Source of the DNA: Mycolicibacterium hassiacum DSM 44199
Lineage (GTDB): Bacteria; Actinomycetota; Actinomycetes; Mycobacteriales; Mycobacteriaceae
Length of the DNA stretch: 64,000 bases
NCBI RefSeq assembly: GCF_900603025.1
Contig: NZ_LR026975.1
Location: forward strand, 4,092,001 to 4,156,000
Direction of reading: 5' to 3'
Numbering within the stretch: the stretch's first letter is position 1; every line of letters begins with the position of its first letter. Positions 40,167-49,449 of this stretch are shown piece by piece. The notes beneath the pieces were generated by a model that saw only the letters and a list, made by a program, of their open reading frames with translations, had not been told where the DNA came from and ran no database searches. The position numbers were made by a program, and so were the translations under genes.

Positions 40167-40436
40167 GTGTCTTGGCTGCTCGTGGCGCTGATTCCGGGAT
40201 GCCTGATGCTGGCGATGGTGGGTCTGCAACGGATCGAGACCAGACTTGAGCGCGACAGTGCGCCGCGGGCCGACCTGCGCGAACACCCCCGCCCGGTGAC
40301 CCCCGCGGCCCGCACCCCACACGCCGGCGGCACCCCGATGCCGACCGGAGTCAGGCCGAACGGTGCCGCTGCGGCCGGCTACCCCGACCCGCGTAGCCCG
40401 GACCGCAACGACCCGCCCAAACAGCTGCGTTGGTAA
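40167..40436 (+). CDS. Small membrane protein (Rv3675-like)
   Basis: An 89-residue protein with one membrane helix right after the start (SWLLVALIPGCLMLAMVG) and a hydrophilic, Pro/Arg-rich cytoplasmic tail of low complexity. GTG 40167 is chosen because it places the helix at the N-terminus; an in-frame GTG 39 bases upstream is possible. Same position as Rv3675, between nth and crp. No known function. Confidence 0.7.
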   Translation: MSWLLVALIPGCLMLAMVGLQRIETRLERDSAPRADLREHPRPVTPAARTPHAGGTPMPTGVRPNGAAAAGYPDPRSPDRNDPPKQLRW

Positions 40437-40662
40437 CCTGCTTTTCGATCTGCCCGGCTAGCGGACACCGCGACCTCGGGTTTTCCGCCCCGGCGGTCGG
40501 TTTATCGGGACGTCAATCCGGAATTTCGACGGACTCGGCATGCCAATCGTGTGTAGCGTGGGCTAGTCACGTACTGGTGTACCTCTAGACTGAATTCTCG
40601 CCTAACCAGTAATGAGGTCGGCTGACTCATGTCATATCACCTAATAGCTTAAGAGAGGCAAC

Positions 40663-41337
40663 GTGGACGAGATCCTGGCGAGGGCCGGAATCTTCCAGGG
40701 AGTCGAACCGAGCGCCGTCGCCGCGCTGACCAAGCAACTGCAGCCTGTCGACTTCCCGCGCGGGCACACCGTGTTCGCGGAGGGGGAACCCGGCGACCGG
40801 CTGTACATCATCATCTCGGGCAAGGTCAAGATCGGCCGGCGGTCGCCGGACGGGCGGGAGAACCTGCTCACCATCATGGGGCCGTCGGACATGTTCGGCG
40901 AGTTGTCCATCTTCGACCCGGGTCCGCGTACGTCGAGCGCGACCACCATCACCGACGTCCGTGCGGTGTCGATGGACCGGGACGCGCTCCGGTCGTGGAT
41001 CAAGGACCGTCCCGAGATCGCCGAGCAGCTGCTGCGGGTGCTGGCCCGTCGCCTGCGCCGCACCAACAACGCCCTGGCGGACCTGATCTTCACCGACGTT
41101 CCGGGCCGGGTGGCCAAGCAGCTGCTGCAGCTGGCGCAGCGGTTCGGCACCCAGGAGGGCGGCATGCTGCGGGTCACCCACGACCTGACACAGGAGGAGA
41201 TCGCCCAGCTGGTCGGGGCGTCGCGCGAGACGGTGAACAAGGCGCTGGCCGACTTCGCCCACCGCGGCTGGATCCGGCTCGAGGGCAAGAGCGTGCTGAT
41301 CTGCGACTCCGAGCGCCTCGCTCGGCGAGCCCGGTAA
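40663..41337 (+). CDS. crp: cAMP receptor protein CRP
   Basis: A 224-residue CRP/FNR regulator. The cyclic-nucleotide domain (about 1-115) has the phosphate-binding cassette [17 protein letters not shown], the long dimer helix follows, and the winged helix carries recognition helix [15 protein letters not shown] 40663 with AGAGAGG upstream gives MDEILARAG, and the whole chain is almost identical to M. tuberculosis CRP (Rv3676). A 226-base upstream region is AT-richer than its surroundings, with TAGACT as a possible -10. It would sense cAMP from cyclases such as that at 14693. Confidence 0.98.
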   Translation: MDEILARAGIFQGVEPSAVAALTKQLQPVDFPRGHTVFAEGEPGDRLYIIISGKVKIGRRSPDGRENLLTIMGPSDMFGELSIFDPGPRTSSATTITDVRAVSMDRDALRSWIKDRPEIAEQLLRVLARRLRRTNNALADLIFTDVPGRVAKQLLQLAQRFGTQEGGMLRVTHDLTQEEIAQLVGASRETVNKALADFAHRGWIRLEGKSVLICDSERLARRAR

Positions 41338-41438
41338 CGGGCGAGCAACCGGCCCGAGCGCCCGGTAGCGGGCGAGCAACCAGCCCGAGCGCCCGGTAGC
41401 GGGCGAGCAACCAGCCCGAGCGCCCGGTAACGGGCGAG
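41330..41438. repeat. 31-bp tandem repeat fused to the crp stop codon
   Basis: Units of 31 bases begin at 41330, 41361 and 41392 with a half unit at 41423. Each starts CCCGGTARCGGGCGAGCAAC, and the first contains the crp TAA stop. The CGCCCG-GTAG-CGGGCG core can fold as a small hairpin, giving a string of hairpins downstream of crp. Similar GGCGAGCAA phrases recur singly near 45227 and 52313. Confidence 0.92.
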
Positions 41439-41473
41439 AGGCGCCCGGCGCGGTAGCCGTGATGAGTTCCGTG

Positions 41474-41513
41474 ATGAGTTGGAGCCCCGTTCTCGCGCGG
41501 GGCTCCAACTCAT
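41474..41513. terminator. Bidirectional terminator between crp and the MBL operon
   Basis: A perfect 16-bp stem (41474-41489 with 41498-41513, loop TTCTCGCG). The right arm includes the stop codon of the convergent MBL gene, so the structure serves both transcripts. Confidence 0.85.
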
Positions 41514-42325
41514 GTGCGCAGATAGTCCAACTGCGCCTGGACACTCCATTCGGCCGCGTCCCACAGCTTCTCGTCCACGTCGGTGTAGACGTGTTCGACG
41601 ACCTGGCGGGCGCTGGCGTCCTCGCCGAGTTCCCGCAGCGCGGCGCGGACCTGATCGAGCCGCTCGTGGCGGTGCGCGAGGTACATCGCGGTGACCTCCC
41701 GGGAGTCGGCGAGCTCGGGCCCGTGTCCCGGGAGCACGGTGCGGCGCGGCAGCCCGTGCAGCCGCTGCAGCGAGTCCAGATAGGCGCCGAGGCTGCCGTC
41801 CTCCTTGTCGATGACGGTGGTGCCGCGGCCGAGCACGGTGTCGGCGGTCAGCACCGCCCCCGACTGCTCACCGCGTGGGTCGTCGACCAGGAACGACACC
41901 GAGTCGGCGGTGTGCCCGGGGGTGGCGAGCACGGTGATGCGCAGCCCGGCCGCCTCGATCACCTCGCCGTCGGCCAGCGGGCCGCCGAGCCCGCGCAGAA
42001 ACCCGCTGCCCACCGAGCGGACCACCGCGCCGGTGCGGTCGACGAGCTTGTCGATGGCGCCGGTGTGATCGTCGTGCTTGTGGCTGATCAGCACCAGCGG
42101 GATCGGGCCGAGTGCGGCGAGCCGCTCGATGTGCGCATCGTCATCGGGTCCGGGATCGACGATCACCGACGCGTCGCTGCCCGGGCCCCGCAGCACCCAG
42201 GTGTTGGTGCCCTCCAGGGTCAGCAGGCCAGGGTTGTCGCACAACAGCACCGACGCGGTGCCGGTCACCGGCCGCAGCTGCCCGTAGGCCGGGTGCTGCA
42301 GGGCCTCGCCCGGCTCGTCGCTCAC
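41510..42325 (-). CDS. Metallo-beta-lactamase-fold hydrolase (Rv3677c-like)
   Basis: A 271-residue MBL-fold protein related to LACTB2-type nucleases. The metal motif is SHKHDDHTG, with the later ligands in TPGHTADS (His), LTADTVLG (Asp) and LPGHGP (His). The C-terminal winged region (about 215-270) is typical of the LACTB2 group, suggesting an RNA or small-ester substrate. GTG 42325 overlaps the RidA stop as GTGA. Terminated by the shared hairpin with crp. Confidence 0.92.
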   Translation of the reverse strand: MSDEPGEALQHPAYGQLRPVTGTASVLLCDNPGLLTLEGTNTWVLRGPGSDASVIVDPGPDDDAHIERLAALGPIPLVLISHKHDDHTGAIDKLVDRTGAVVRSVGSGFLRGLGGPLADGEVIEAAGLRITVLATPGHTADSVSFLVDDPRGEQSGAVLTADTVLGRGTTVIDKEDGSLGAYLDSLQRLHGLPRRTVLPGHGPELADSREVTAMYLAHRHERLDQVRAALRELGEDASARQVVEHVYTDVDEKLWDAAEWSVQAQLDYLRT

Positions 42326-42777
42326 GCGACCTCGACGATGATCTCGACCTCCACCGGCGCGTTCAGCGGCAACTCCGCCACCCCGACCGCGGACCGGGCG
42401 TGCGCGCCGGCCGCACCGAAGATCTCCCCGAGCAGCTCCGAGGCCCCGTTGACCACACCGGGCTGGCCGCCGAACCCGGGCGCCGACGCCACGAAACCGA
42501 CGACCTTGACCACCCGGGTCACCGAGTCGATGCCGACCAGCGCATGCACCGCGGCCAGCGCGTTGAGCGCGCAGGTCCGGGCCAGGGCCTTGCCCTCCTC
42601 CGGGGTGACCTCCGCGCCGACCTTGCCGGTCTGGGGCAGCTTGCCCGACACCATGGGCAGCTGGCCGGAGGTGTAGACCAGGTTGCCGGTGCGCACGGCC
42701 GGGACGTAGGCCGCCACCGGCGGCACCACCTCGGGCAGCTCGATGCCGAGTTCGGCCAACCGCTTCGATGCGCTCAC
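42322..42777 (-). CDS. RidA-family (YjgF/YER057c/UK114) protein
   Basis: A 151-residue Rid-family protein that likely hydrolyses reactive enamine/imine intermediates or a related small molecule. Fold landmarks: [33 protein letters not shown], and [14 protein letters not shown] at the end. The active-site arginine of true RidA (in R-x-x-V-x-V near the end) is not evident; it belongs to the YjgF-like subgroup found in mycobacteria (Rv3678c). GTG 42777 overlaps the DUF4177 stop as GTGA. Confidence 0.9.
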   Translation of the reverse strand: MSASKRLAELGIELPEVVPPVAAYVPAVRTGNLVYTSGQLPMVSGKLPQTGKVGAEVTPEEGKALARTCALNALAAVHALVGIDSVTRVVKVVGFVASAPGFGGQPGVVNGASELLGEIFGAAGAHARSAVGVAELPLNAPVEVEIIVEVA

Positions 42778-42935
42778 TTCGGCCTCTTCAGGTAGGCGAC
42801 GTGCTGCTCACCGGTCGGGCCGGGAATCACCGACACCAACTCCCAGCCGTCCTCACCCCACTGATCGAGGATCTGCTTGGTGGCGTGTGTCAGCAGCGGG
42901 ACGGTCGCGTACTCCCACCGGGTCGGTTCGGTCAT
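42774..42935 (-). CDS. DUF4177 small protein
   Basis: A 53-residue protein beginning MTEPTRWEYATVP, with the DUF4177 pattern WEYATVPL...ILDQWGEDGWELVSVIP ending in YLKRPK. ATG 42935 lies 6 bases after the -10 box TAAGCT, and the stop overlaps ridA as GTGA. It is the first gene of the DUF4177-ridA-MBL operon. Function unknown. Confidence 0.9.
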   Translation of the reverse strand: MTEPTRWEYATVPLLTHATKQILDQWGEDGWELVSVIPGPTGEQHVAYLKRPK

Positions 42936-42941
42936 ATGCCG

Positions 42942-42996
42942 AGCTTATCGGTCCGGCGTCGGGACGTGTGGGGCGTGCGAGGCCTCCCGCTAGCAT
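42942..42996. promoter_or_regulatory. Divergent leaderless promoters, DUF4177 and ATPase operons
   Basis: TAAGCT (42947-42942, minus) is 6 bases before ATG 42935, and TAGCAT (42991-42996, plus) is 6 bases before GTG 43003. The 67-base gap therefore drives two leaderless operons. Confidence 0.5.
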
Positions 42997-43002
42997 GCAA
43001 GG

Positions 43003-44022
43003 GTGGCTACCCCAGCGAACAGCGGTAGACCGGTCGGCTGGCCGTCGCGTCTGACCAAGGCGCGATTGCACTTCGTCACCGGCAAGGGCGGAACCGGCAA
43101 ATCGACCATCGCGGCATCGCTGGCGCTGGCGCTGGCAGCGGGCGGCCGCAAGGTGCTGCTGGTGGAAGTCGAAGGACGCCAAGGCATTGCGCAGCTTTTC
43201 GACGTCCCACCGCTGCCGTACGAAGAGGTCAAGATCGCCACCGCCGAGGGCGGCGGAACCGTCAACGCCCTGGCCATCGACACCGAGGCGGCGTTCCTCG
43301 AATACCTCGACATGTTCTACAACCTCGGCCTGGCGGGCCGGGCCATGCGCCGCATCGGCGCGGTGGAGTGCGCCACCACGATCGCCCCCGGGCTGCGGGA
43401 TGTGCTGCTGACCGGCAAGATCCGCGAGATCGTCACCCGCGCCGAGAAGGGCAAACAGCCGGTCTACGACGCGGTGGTCGTCGACTCGCCGCCCACCGGG
43501 CGCATCGCCCGCTTCCTCGATGTCACCAAGGCGGTCTCGCAGCTGGCCAAGGGCGGGCCGGTACACGGTCAGGCCGAGAGCGTGGTCAAGGTGCTGCACT
43601 CGGATTTGACCGCCATCCACCTGGTCACGCTGCTCGAGGCGCTGCCGATCCAGGAGACCGTGGAAGCGATCGAGGAGCTGCGCGAACTCGACCTGCCGAT
43701 CGGCGCGGTGATCGTCAACCGCAACATCCCGAACTATCTGTCGCCCGACGACCTGGACAAGGCCGCCGAGGGCGTCATCGACGCCGAAGCGGTGCGCAGC
43801 GGCCTGGAGTCGGTCGGAATCAGCCTGTCCGACACGGACTTCGCCGGTCTGCTGACCGAGACCATCCAGCACGCCAGCCGGATCAAGGCCCGGATGGCGA
43901 CCGCCGAACAGCTCGCCCGGCTGGATGTGCCGCGGCTGGAGCTGCCGCAGATCGCCGACGGGATCGACCTGGGCAGCCTGTACGAACTCGCCGAAGAACT
44001 CGAACGCCAGGGGGTCCGATAA
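43003..44022 (+). CDS. bagA: Get3/ArsA-like ATPase, subunit A (Rv3679-like)
   Basis: A 339-residue ArsA/Get3-family ATPase. The deviant Walker A is GKGGTGKST (27-35) with signature Lys28; Walker B/switch DAVVVDSPPTGR. Its M. tuberculosis homologue Rv3679 works with Rv3680 as a heteromeric pair (described as BagA/BagB) linked to glycerol tolerance and envelope stress. No Get3 zinc CxxC is present. GTG 43003; the stop is immediately followed by the bagB GTG. The symbol follows the M. tuberculosis homologue. Confidence 0.92.
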   Translation: MATPANSGRPVGWPSRLTKARLHFVTGKGGTGKSTIAASLALALAAGGRKVLLVEVEGRQGIAQLFDVPPLPYEEVKIATAEGGGTVNALAIDTEAAFLEYLDMFYNLGLAGRAMRRIGAVECATTIAPGLRDVLLTGKIREIVTRAEKGKQPVYDAVVVDSPPTGRIARFLDVTKAVSQLAKGGPVHGQAESVVKVLHSDLTAIHLVTLLEALPIQETVEAIEELRELDLPIGAVIVNRNIPNYLSPDDLDKAAEGVIDAEAVRSGLESVGISLSDTDFAGLLTETIQHASRIKARMATAEQLARLDVPRLELPQIADGIDLGSLYELAEELERQGVR

Positions 44023-45153
44023 GTGAGCGTCACCCCGCCGGCCCTCGACATGGGCTCGATCCTCAGGGACACCTCGAACCGGGTGGTGGTGTGCTGCGGC
44101 GCCGGCGGCGTCGGCAAGACCACCACCGCGGCGTCGATGGCGCTGCGCGCCGCCGAGTACGGCCGCACCGTCGTCGTGCTCACCATCGACCCGGCGAAGC
44201 GCCTCGCGCAGGCACTGGGTATCAACGACCTGGGCAACACCCCGCAGCGGGTGCCGTTGGCGCCGGAGGTGCCCGGTGAGCTGCACGCGATGATGCTCGA
44301 CATGCGCCGGACCTTCGACGAGATGGTCATCCAGTACTCGGGTCCGGAACGCGCCGAGGCGATCCTGGACAACCAGTTCTATCAGACGGTGGCCACCTCG
44401 CTCGCGGGCACGCAGGAGTACATGGCCATGGAGAAGCTGGGACAGCTTCTGGCGCAAGACAAGTGGGATCTGGTTGTCGTCGACACCCCGCCGTCGCGCA
44501 ACGCCCTGGACTTCCTGGATGCACCAAAACGGTTGGGCAGCTTCATGGACAGCCGTCTGTGGCGGTTGTTGCTGGCTCCCGGTCGCGGCTTCGGGCGACT
44601 GGTGACCGGCGCCGTCGGCTTGGCGATGAAGGGCCTGTCGACCGTGCTCGGCTCCCAGATGCTTTCGGACGCCGCGAATTTCGTGCAGTCACTGGATGCG
44701 ACGTTCGGCGGTTTCCGGGAGAAGGCCGAGCGCACCTATGACCTGCTCAAGCGGCGGGGCACCCAGTTCGTGGTGGTGTCGGCGGCCGAACCCGATGCGC
44801 TGCGCGAGGCGTCGTTCTTCGTCGACCGACTCTCCGAGGAGCACATGCCACTGGCCGGGTTGATCCTCAACCGCACCCATCCGATGCTGTGCGACCTGCA
44901 CGCCGACAAGGCGGTGGAGGCGGCCGAGCAACTGGAGAACAAAGACCCGGACTCGCTGGCGGCGGCGGTGCTGCGCATTCACGCCGACCGGGCGGTGACC
45001 GCCAAGCGGGAGATCCGGCTGTTGTCACGGTTCACCGCGGCCAATCCGCATGTGCCGATCGTCGGGGTGCCGTCGCTGCCGTTCGACGTCTCCGATCTGG
45101 AGGCGCTGCGCGCGATCGCCGACCAGATCACCGGGGAACTGCCGGCCGCCTAG
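44023..45153 (+). CDS. bagB: Get3/ArsA-like ATPase, subunit B (Rv3680-like)
   Basis: A 376-residue partner ATPase. The P-loop GAGGVGKTT (26-34) keeps the catalytic lysine Lys32 but has Ala27 where deviant Walker A proteins have the signature lysine, so hydrolysis in trans is probably asymmetric between the subunits. Switch motif [19 protein letters not shown]; a hydrophobic segment around 180-215 ([20 protein letters not shown]) could form the client groove. It begins directly after the bagA stop (TAA then GTG). Confidence 0.92.
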   Translation: MSVTPPALDMGSILRDTSNRVVVCCGAGGVGKTTTAASMALRAAEYGRTVVVLTIDPAKRLAQALGINDLGNTPQRVPLAPEVPGELHAMMLDMRRTFDEMVIQYSGPERAEAILDNQFYQTVATSLAGTQEYMAMEKLGQLLAQDKWDLVVVDTPPSRNALDFLDAPKRLGSFMDSRLWRLLLAPGRGFGRLVTGAVGLAMKGLSTVLGSQMLSDAANFVQSLDATFGGFREKAERTYDLLKRRGTQFVVVSAAEPDALREASFFVDRLSEEHMPLAGLILNRTHPMLCDLHADKAVEAAEQLENKDPDSLAAAVLRIHADRAVTAKREIRLLSRFTAANPHVPIVGVPSLPFDVSDLEALRAIADQITGELPAA

Positions 45154-45260
45154 CGGCGTGCACCGCCGACACCGAGGCCCAGCAAACCCGTCGGCCGCGC
45201 CGTGCGCCGACTGCCGGATGTCGGCGAGCAACCTCGATCAGTTGGCTGTTGATAACAATT

Positions 45261-45287
45261 GCGGCCCGGGCCGGTCGGCCGGGCCGC
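45261..45287. terminator. Terminator between bagB and whiB4
   Basis: GCGGCCCGGGCC and GGCCGGGCCGC form an 11-bp stem (one bulged G, loop GGTC) between convergent genes. On the minus strand it is followed by CAATTGTTATC. It likely ends whiB4. Confidence 0.65.
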
Positions 45288-45298
45288 GTGTCGCGCAC

Positions 45299-45655
45299 TC
45301 AGACGGCGTTGCGCTGTTTACGCTGGGCGGCGAAGAAGTCCCACCAGGACTCCACCTCGGGATGTTGTTTCAACAGAGCGCGACGCTGCCGTTCGGTCAT
45401 GCCGCCCCACACGCCGAACTCGACCCGGTTGTCGAGGGCATCGGCCCCGCACTCCAGGATCACCGGGCAGTGCCGGCAGATCACCGCGGCCTTGCGCTGC
45501 GCGGCGCCGCGCACGAACAGTTCATCGGGGTCGGTCTCGCGGCACCGAGCCTGCGATACCCAGGCGATACGCGCCTCGGGATCTCGACCGTGGGTAACAC
45601 TGCGAGCTGTTGAAGTCGTCCCCTGCTTCCGCACGGCGGGTCTCGTAGCAGACAC
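45299..45655 (-). CDS. whiB4: WhiB4 iron-sulfur redox regulator
   Basis: A 118-residue WhiB protein, the same length as M. tuberculosis WhiB4. Cluster cysteines Cys38, Cys60, Cys63 and Cys69 (C-x21-C-x2-C-x5-C), the turn GVWGG, and a basic C-terminus (ERQRRALLKQH...). The 4Fe-4S cluster senses oxygen; in M. tuberculosis oxidised WhiB4 binds DNA and controls antioxidant and beta-lactam responses. GTG 45655 after GAAGGGA gives the family length; the frame is open 16 codons further upstream. Divergent from ponA2, a peptidoglycan synthase. Confidence 0.96.
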   Translation of the reverse strand: MSATRPAVRKQGTTSTARSVTHGRDPEARIAWVSQARCRETDPDELFVRGAAQRKAAVICRHCPVILECGADALDNRVEFGVWGGMTERQRRALLKQHPEVESWWDFFAAQRKQRNAV

Positions 45656-45749
45656 CAACGATCCCTTCGATCCAGCGCCGCCCCCCCTCGACGGCGTCTT
45701 CATCAGGTGTAGACGCAGGTGCGATCTACGCCACAGCGCCTAGGTACTG

Positions 45750-45765
45750 TGTGACCTATATCGCA
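45750..45765. promoter_or_regulatory. Candidate CRP-binding site between whiB4 and ponA2
   Basis: TGTGACCTATATCGCA matches the mycobacterial CRP consensus TGTGA-N6-TCACA with a single mismatch (TCGCA). It is centred about 102 bases upstream of the whiB4 start and about 178 bases upstream of ponA2. Confidence 0.5.
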
Positions 45766-45923
45766 CTGTGTGCCCAACTTAGGTGGTCAGGGCGGGTCTG
45801 CGCAATACATCGGCTCCCCCAATTTTGGGACGACCGTGCCGTCACGGTTTTCAAATTGACGAGGTTGCTGCTAGAAGGGCCGAGCGCGCACCGCACGATG
45901 CGGACGAGAACACCGCGTCTCGT

Positions 45924-45929
45924 TACGCT
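45924..45929 (+). promoter_or_regulatory. -10 box (TACGCT), leaderless start of ponA2
   Basis: TACGCT ends 6 bases before ATG 45936. Confidence 0.5.
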
Positions 45930-45935
45930 GTAGCC

Positions 45936-48389
45936 ATGTCCGAGCGCCCGCCGACGAAACCCCCGCTGACGGTGACGCTCATCAAGCTGGCCTGGTGCTG
46001 CCTGCTGGCCGCCGTGCTGCTGGCCGGCTTCCTGTTCCCCGCCGTCGGCGTCGCCGGACTGATGTCCAACCGGGCCTCGGACGTGGTGGCCAACGGGTCG
46101 GCGCAGCTCGTCGAGGGTGAGGTGCCGCAGGTGTCGACGATGGTCGACGCCCAGGGCAATGTGATCGCCTGGCTCTACAGCCAGCGCCGCTTCGAGGTAC
46201 CCAGCGACCAGATCGCCGACACCATGAAGCTGGCGATCGTGTCGATCGAGGACAAGCGGTTTGCCGAGCACAACGGCGTGGACTGGCAGGGCACGCTGAC
46301 CGGCCTGTCGGGCTACCTGTCCGGCAACCTCGACACCCGCGGCGGTTCGACCATCGAGCAGCAGTACGTGAAGAACTACCAGCTGCTGGTGATCGCGCAG
46401 ACCGAGGCCGAGCGGCGCGCGGCCGTGGAGACCACCCCGGCGCGCAAGCTGCGCGAGATCCGGATGGCGCTGACGCTGGACAAGACCTTCTCCAAACCGG
46501 AGATCCTCACCCGCTACCTGAACCTGGTGCCGTTCGGCAACGGCGCGTTCGGGGTCCAGGAGGCCGCCCAGACCTACTTCGGCATCAACGCCTCCGAACT
46601 GAACTGGGAGCAGGCCGCCCTGCTCGCCGGCCTGGTGCAGTCCACCACCGCGCTGAACCCCTACACCAATCCGGAGGGGGCGCTGGCCCGGCGCAACGTG
46701 GTGCTCGACACCATGATCGAGAACATCCCGGAGAAGGCCGACGAGCTGCGGGCGGCGAAGGAGAAGCCGCTGGGCATCCTGCCGCAGCCCAAGGAGCTGC
46801 CCCGGGGCTGCATCGCCGCCGGCGACCGGGCGTTCTTCTGCGAGTACGCGCTGGAGTATCTGGCCCGCGCCGGCATCAGCAAGGAGCAGGTGGCCCGCGG
46901 CGGGTACCTGATCCGCACCACGCTCGACCCCGAGGTGCAGGCCGAGGTCAAGCGCGCCGTCAACGAGTTCGCCCGTCCCGACCTCGACGGGGTGGCCAGC
47001 GTGATGAGCGTGATCAGACCGGGCAAGGAGTCCCACCCGGTGCTGGCGATGGCCAGCAGCCGCACCTACGGGCTGAATCCCGACGCCGGCGAGACCATGC
47101 AGCCGCAGCCGTTCTCGCTGGTTGGTGACGGTGCGGGGTCGGTGTTCAAGATCTTCACGGTGGCGGCCGCGATGGAGATGGGCATGGGGATCAACGCCCA
47201 GCTCGACGCGCCGGCCCGGTTCCAGGCCAAGGGGCTGGGCAGCGGCGGCGCCCGGGGCTGCCCGCCGGCGACGTGGTGCGTGCAGAACGCGGGCTCCTAC
47301 CGCGGCAGCATGAGCGTCACCGACGCGCTGGCGACCTCACCGAACACCGCGTTCGCCAAGCTGATCTCCCAGGTGGGGGTGCAGCGGGTGGTCGATATGG
47401 CGGTGCGGCTGGGGCTGCGGTCCTACGCGCTGCCCGGCACCGCCCGCGACTACGACCCGGAGAGCAACGAAAGCCTCGCCGACTTCGTCAAGCGGCAGAA
47501 CATCGGCTCCTTCACGCTGGGCCCGATCGAGGTCAACCCGCTGGAGTTGGCCAATGTCGCGGCCACGCTGGCCTCCGGCGGGGTGTGGTGCCCGCCCACC
47601 CCGATCGCCGAGGTGATCGACCGCGACGGCAACCCGGTGCCGGTGACCACCGAACCGTGCGAGCAGGTGGTGCCCGAAGGCCTGGCCAACACCCTGGCCA
47701 ACGCATTGAGCAAGGACGACAAGGGCGCCGGCACCGCCGCGGCCGCGGCCGGCTCGGTGGGCTGGGATCTGCCGATGTCCGGCAAGACCGGCACCACCGA
47801 GTCGCACCGGTCGTCGAGCTTTTTGGGCTTCACCAATCAGTTCGCGGCCGCCAACTACATCTACGACGACTCCACGTCGCCGGGTTCGCTGTGCTCGTTC
47901 CCGCTGCGCAAGTGCGGCGGCGACGGCAACCTGTACGGCGGCAACGAGCCCGCCCGCACCTGGTTCAGCGCGATGAAGCCGATCGCCACCAAGTGGGGTG
48001 AGGTGGTGCTGCCGCCGACCGATCCGCAGTATGTCGACGGCGCTCCGGGCTCGAAGGTGCCCAGCGTGGCCGGCCTGTCGGAGAGCGCCGCGCGCGCCCG
48101 GTTGCGGGAGGCCGGTTTCCAGGTGGCCAACGAGGCGACGCCGGTGAACAGTTCGGCACCCAAGGGCCAGGTGGTCGGTACCTCGCCGAGCGGGCAGACG
48201 GTGCCGGGATCGATCATCACGCTGCAGGTGTCCAACGGCATCCCGCCGGCACCGCCGCCTCCGCCGGTCGGCGTGCCGCCGCTGCCGGCCCCGGTGGGCC
48301 AGACCGTGGTGCAGATCCCGGGGCTGCCGCCGATCACCGTGCCGGTGCTCGGCCCGCCGCCACCGCCGGACGCGCCGCCCCCGCCGTGA
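45936..48389 (+). CDS. ponA2: Bifunctional penicillin-binding protein PonA2
   Basis: An 817-residue class A PBP: cytoplasmic tail, one membrane helix (about 15-40), GT51 glycosyltransferase (about 80-250, catalytic Glu105 in SIEDKRF), and a transpeptidase with S402-VFK, the S-P-N motif in SPNTAF, and K617-T-G. One PASTA domain (about 700-765, KVPSVAGLSESAARARLREA) and a Pro-rich tail end the protein. It polymerises and cross-links peptidoglycan at the outer membrane face. ATG 45936 is set by the -10 box; upstream in-frame sequence is not family-like. Equivalent to Rv3682. Confidence 0.97.
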   Translation: MSERPPTKPPLTVTLIKLAWCCLLAAVLLAGFLFPAVGVAGLMSNRASDVVANGSAQLVEGEVPQVSTMVDAQGNVIAWLYSQRRFEVPSDQIADTMKLAIVSIEDKRFAEHNGVDWQGTLTGLSGYLSGNLDTRGGSTIEQQYVKNYQLLVIAQTEAERRAAVETTPARKLREIRMALTLDKTFSKPEILTRYLNLVPFGNGAFGVQEAAQTYFGINASELNWEQAALLAGLVQSTTALNPYTNPEGALARRNVVLDTMIENIPEKADELRAAKEKPLGILPQPKELPRGCIAAGDRAFFCEYALEYLARAGISKEQVARGGYLIRTTLDPEVQAEVKRAVNEFARPDLDGVASVMSVIRPGKESHPVLAMASSRTYGLNPDAGETMQPQPFSLVGDGAGSVFKIFTVAAAMEMGMGINAQLDAPARFQAKGLGSGGARGCPPATWCVQNAGSYRGSMSVTDALATSPNTAFAKLISQVGVQRVVDMAVRLGLRSYALPGTARDYDPESNESLADFVKRQNIGSFTLGPIEVNPLELANVAATLASGGVWCPPTPIAEVIDRDGNPVPVTTEPCEQVVPEGLANTLANALSKDDKGAGTAAAAAGSVGWDLPMSGKTGTTESHRSSSFLGFTNQFAAANYIYDDSTSPGSLCSFPLRKCGGDGNLYGGNEPARTWFSAMKPIATKWGEVVLPPTDPQYVDGAPGSKVPSVAGLSESAARARLREAGFQVANEATPVNSSAPKGQVVGTSPSGQTVPGSIITLQVSNGIPPAPPPPPVGVPPLPAPVGQTVVQIPGLPPITVPVLGPPPPPDAPPPP

Positions 48390-48480
48390 TCGGTCGCCCG
48401 GCGGTGATCCGCCCGTCGTGCTTACTGTGTGGTTTCCCACGTCGGCCGGGATGAGCCCGGTGGTGGGCGGGGGCTGGCAG

Positions 48481-48486
48481 TAGGCT
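48481..48486 (+). promoter_or_regulatory. -10 box (TAGGCT), leaderless start of the metallophosphoesterase gene
   Basis: TAGGCT ends 6 bases before ATG 48493. Confidence 0.5.
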
Positions 48487-48492
48487 CGGGGC

Positions 48493-49449
48493 ATGCCTGT
48501 GCCTTCGGTCCTGAGGAACTCCGCGGTGGTTGCCGCCGGTTCGGTGCTGGCCGGCGTCGGTTACGCGACGCTGATCGAACGCAATGCGTTCGTGCTGCGC
48601 GAGGTGACCATGCCGGTGCTGGCGCCGGGTTCTTCGCCGCTGAAGGTGCTGCACATCAGCGATCTGCACATGCGTCCGCAGCAGCGTCTCAAGCAGGCCT
48701 GGCTGCGCGAACTGGCGGCCTGGCAGCCGGATCTGGTGGTCAACACCGGCGACAACCTGGCCCACCCCAAGGCGGTGCCGGCGGTGGTGCAGGCGCTCGG
48801 CGACCTGCTGTCGGTGCCCGGCATCTTCGTGTTCGGCAGCAACGACTACTTCGGTCCGCGGCCGAAGAACCCGCTGAAGTACCTGACCAAGCCCGATCAC
48901 CGCATCTACGGTGAACCGCTGCCGTGGCAGGACCTGCGCGCGGCGTTCACCGAGCGCGGCTGGCTGGACATGACGCATGTGCGCCGCGAGCTGGAGGTCA
49001 ACGGCGTGCTGATCGCGGCCGCCGGGGTCGACGATCCGCACCTGTCGCGGGACCGCTACGAGACTGTCGCCGGTCCGGCCAACCCGGCGGTCGATCTGCG
49101 GCTGGGGCTGACCCACTCGCCGGAGCCGCGGGTGCTCGACCGGTTCGCCGCCGACGGCTATCAGCTGGTGCTGGCCGGCCACACCCACGGCGGGCAGGTG
49201 TGCCTGCCGTTCTACGGCGCGCTGGTCACCAACTGCGGTATCGACCGGTCCCGGGTCAAGGGCCCGTCACGGTGGGGCGCGAACATGCAGCTGCACGTGT
49301 CGGCGGGTATCGGCACCTCGCCGTACGCGCCGTTCAGGCTGTGCTGCCGGCCGGAGGCCACGCTGCTGACACTGGTGGCCGCCCCGATCGGGGGCCACGA
49401 CGCCGGGGTCCGCGCCGGCCAGTCCCACCCGAGCGTCTCGGTGCGGTGA
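48493..49449 (+). CDS. Metallophosphoesterase (Rv3683-like)
   Basis: A 318-residue calcineurin-like phosphoesterase. Metal motifs in order: HISDLHM, NTGDN, GSND, and LAGHTHGGQ. An N-terminal hydrophobic segment (about 7-25) suggests membrane association, as in the YkuE-like group that acts on lipid or cell-wall phosphates. Coupled to the next gene by a GTGA overlap. Substrate not evident. Confidence 0.94.
   Translation: MPVPSVLRNSAVVAAGSVLAGVGYATLIERNAFVLREVTMPVLAPGSSPLKVLHISDLHMRPQQRLKQAWLRELAAWQPDLVVNTGDNLAHPKAVPAVVQALGDLLSVPGIFVFGSNDYFGPRPKNPLKYLTKPDHRIYGEPLPWQDLRAAFTERGWLDMTHVRRELEVNGVLIAAAGVDDPHLSRDRYETVAGPANPAVDLRLGLTHSPEPRVLDRFAADGYQLVLAGHTHGGQVCLPFYGALVTNCGIDRSRVKGPSRWGANMQLHVSAGIGTSPYAPFRLCCRPEATLLTLVAAPIGGHDAGVRAGQSHPSVSVR

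Noticed and set aside
40550..40580. CRP-like palindrome in the crp promoter (CGTG..CACG near 40558-40572)
   Set aside because: The GTG to CAC spacing is 7 bases, not the 8 of the consensus, and the inner A/T are missing on one side.
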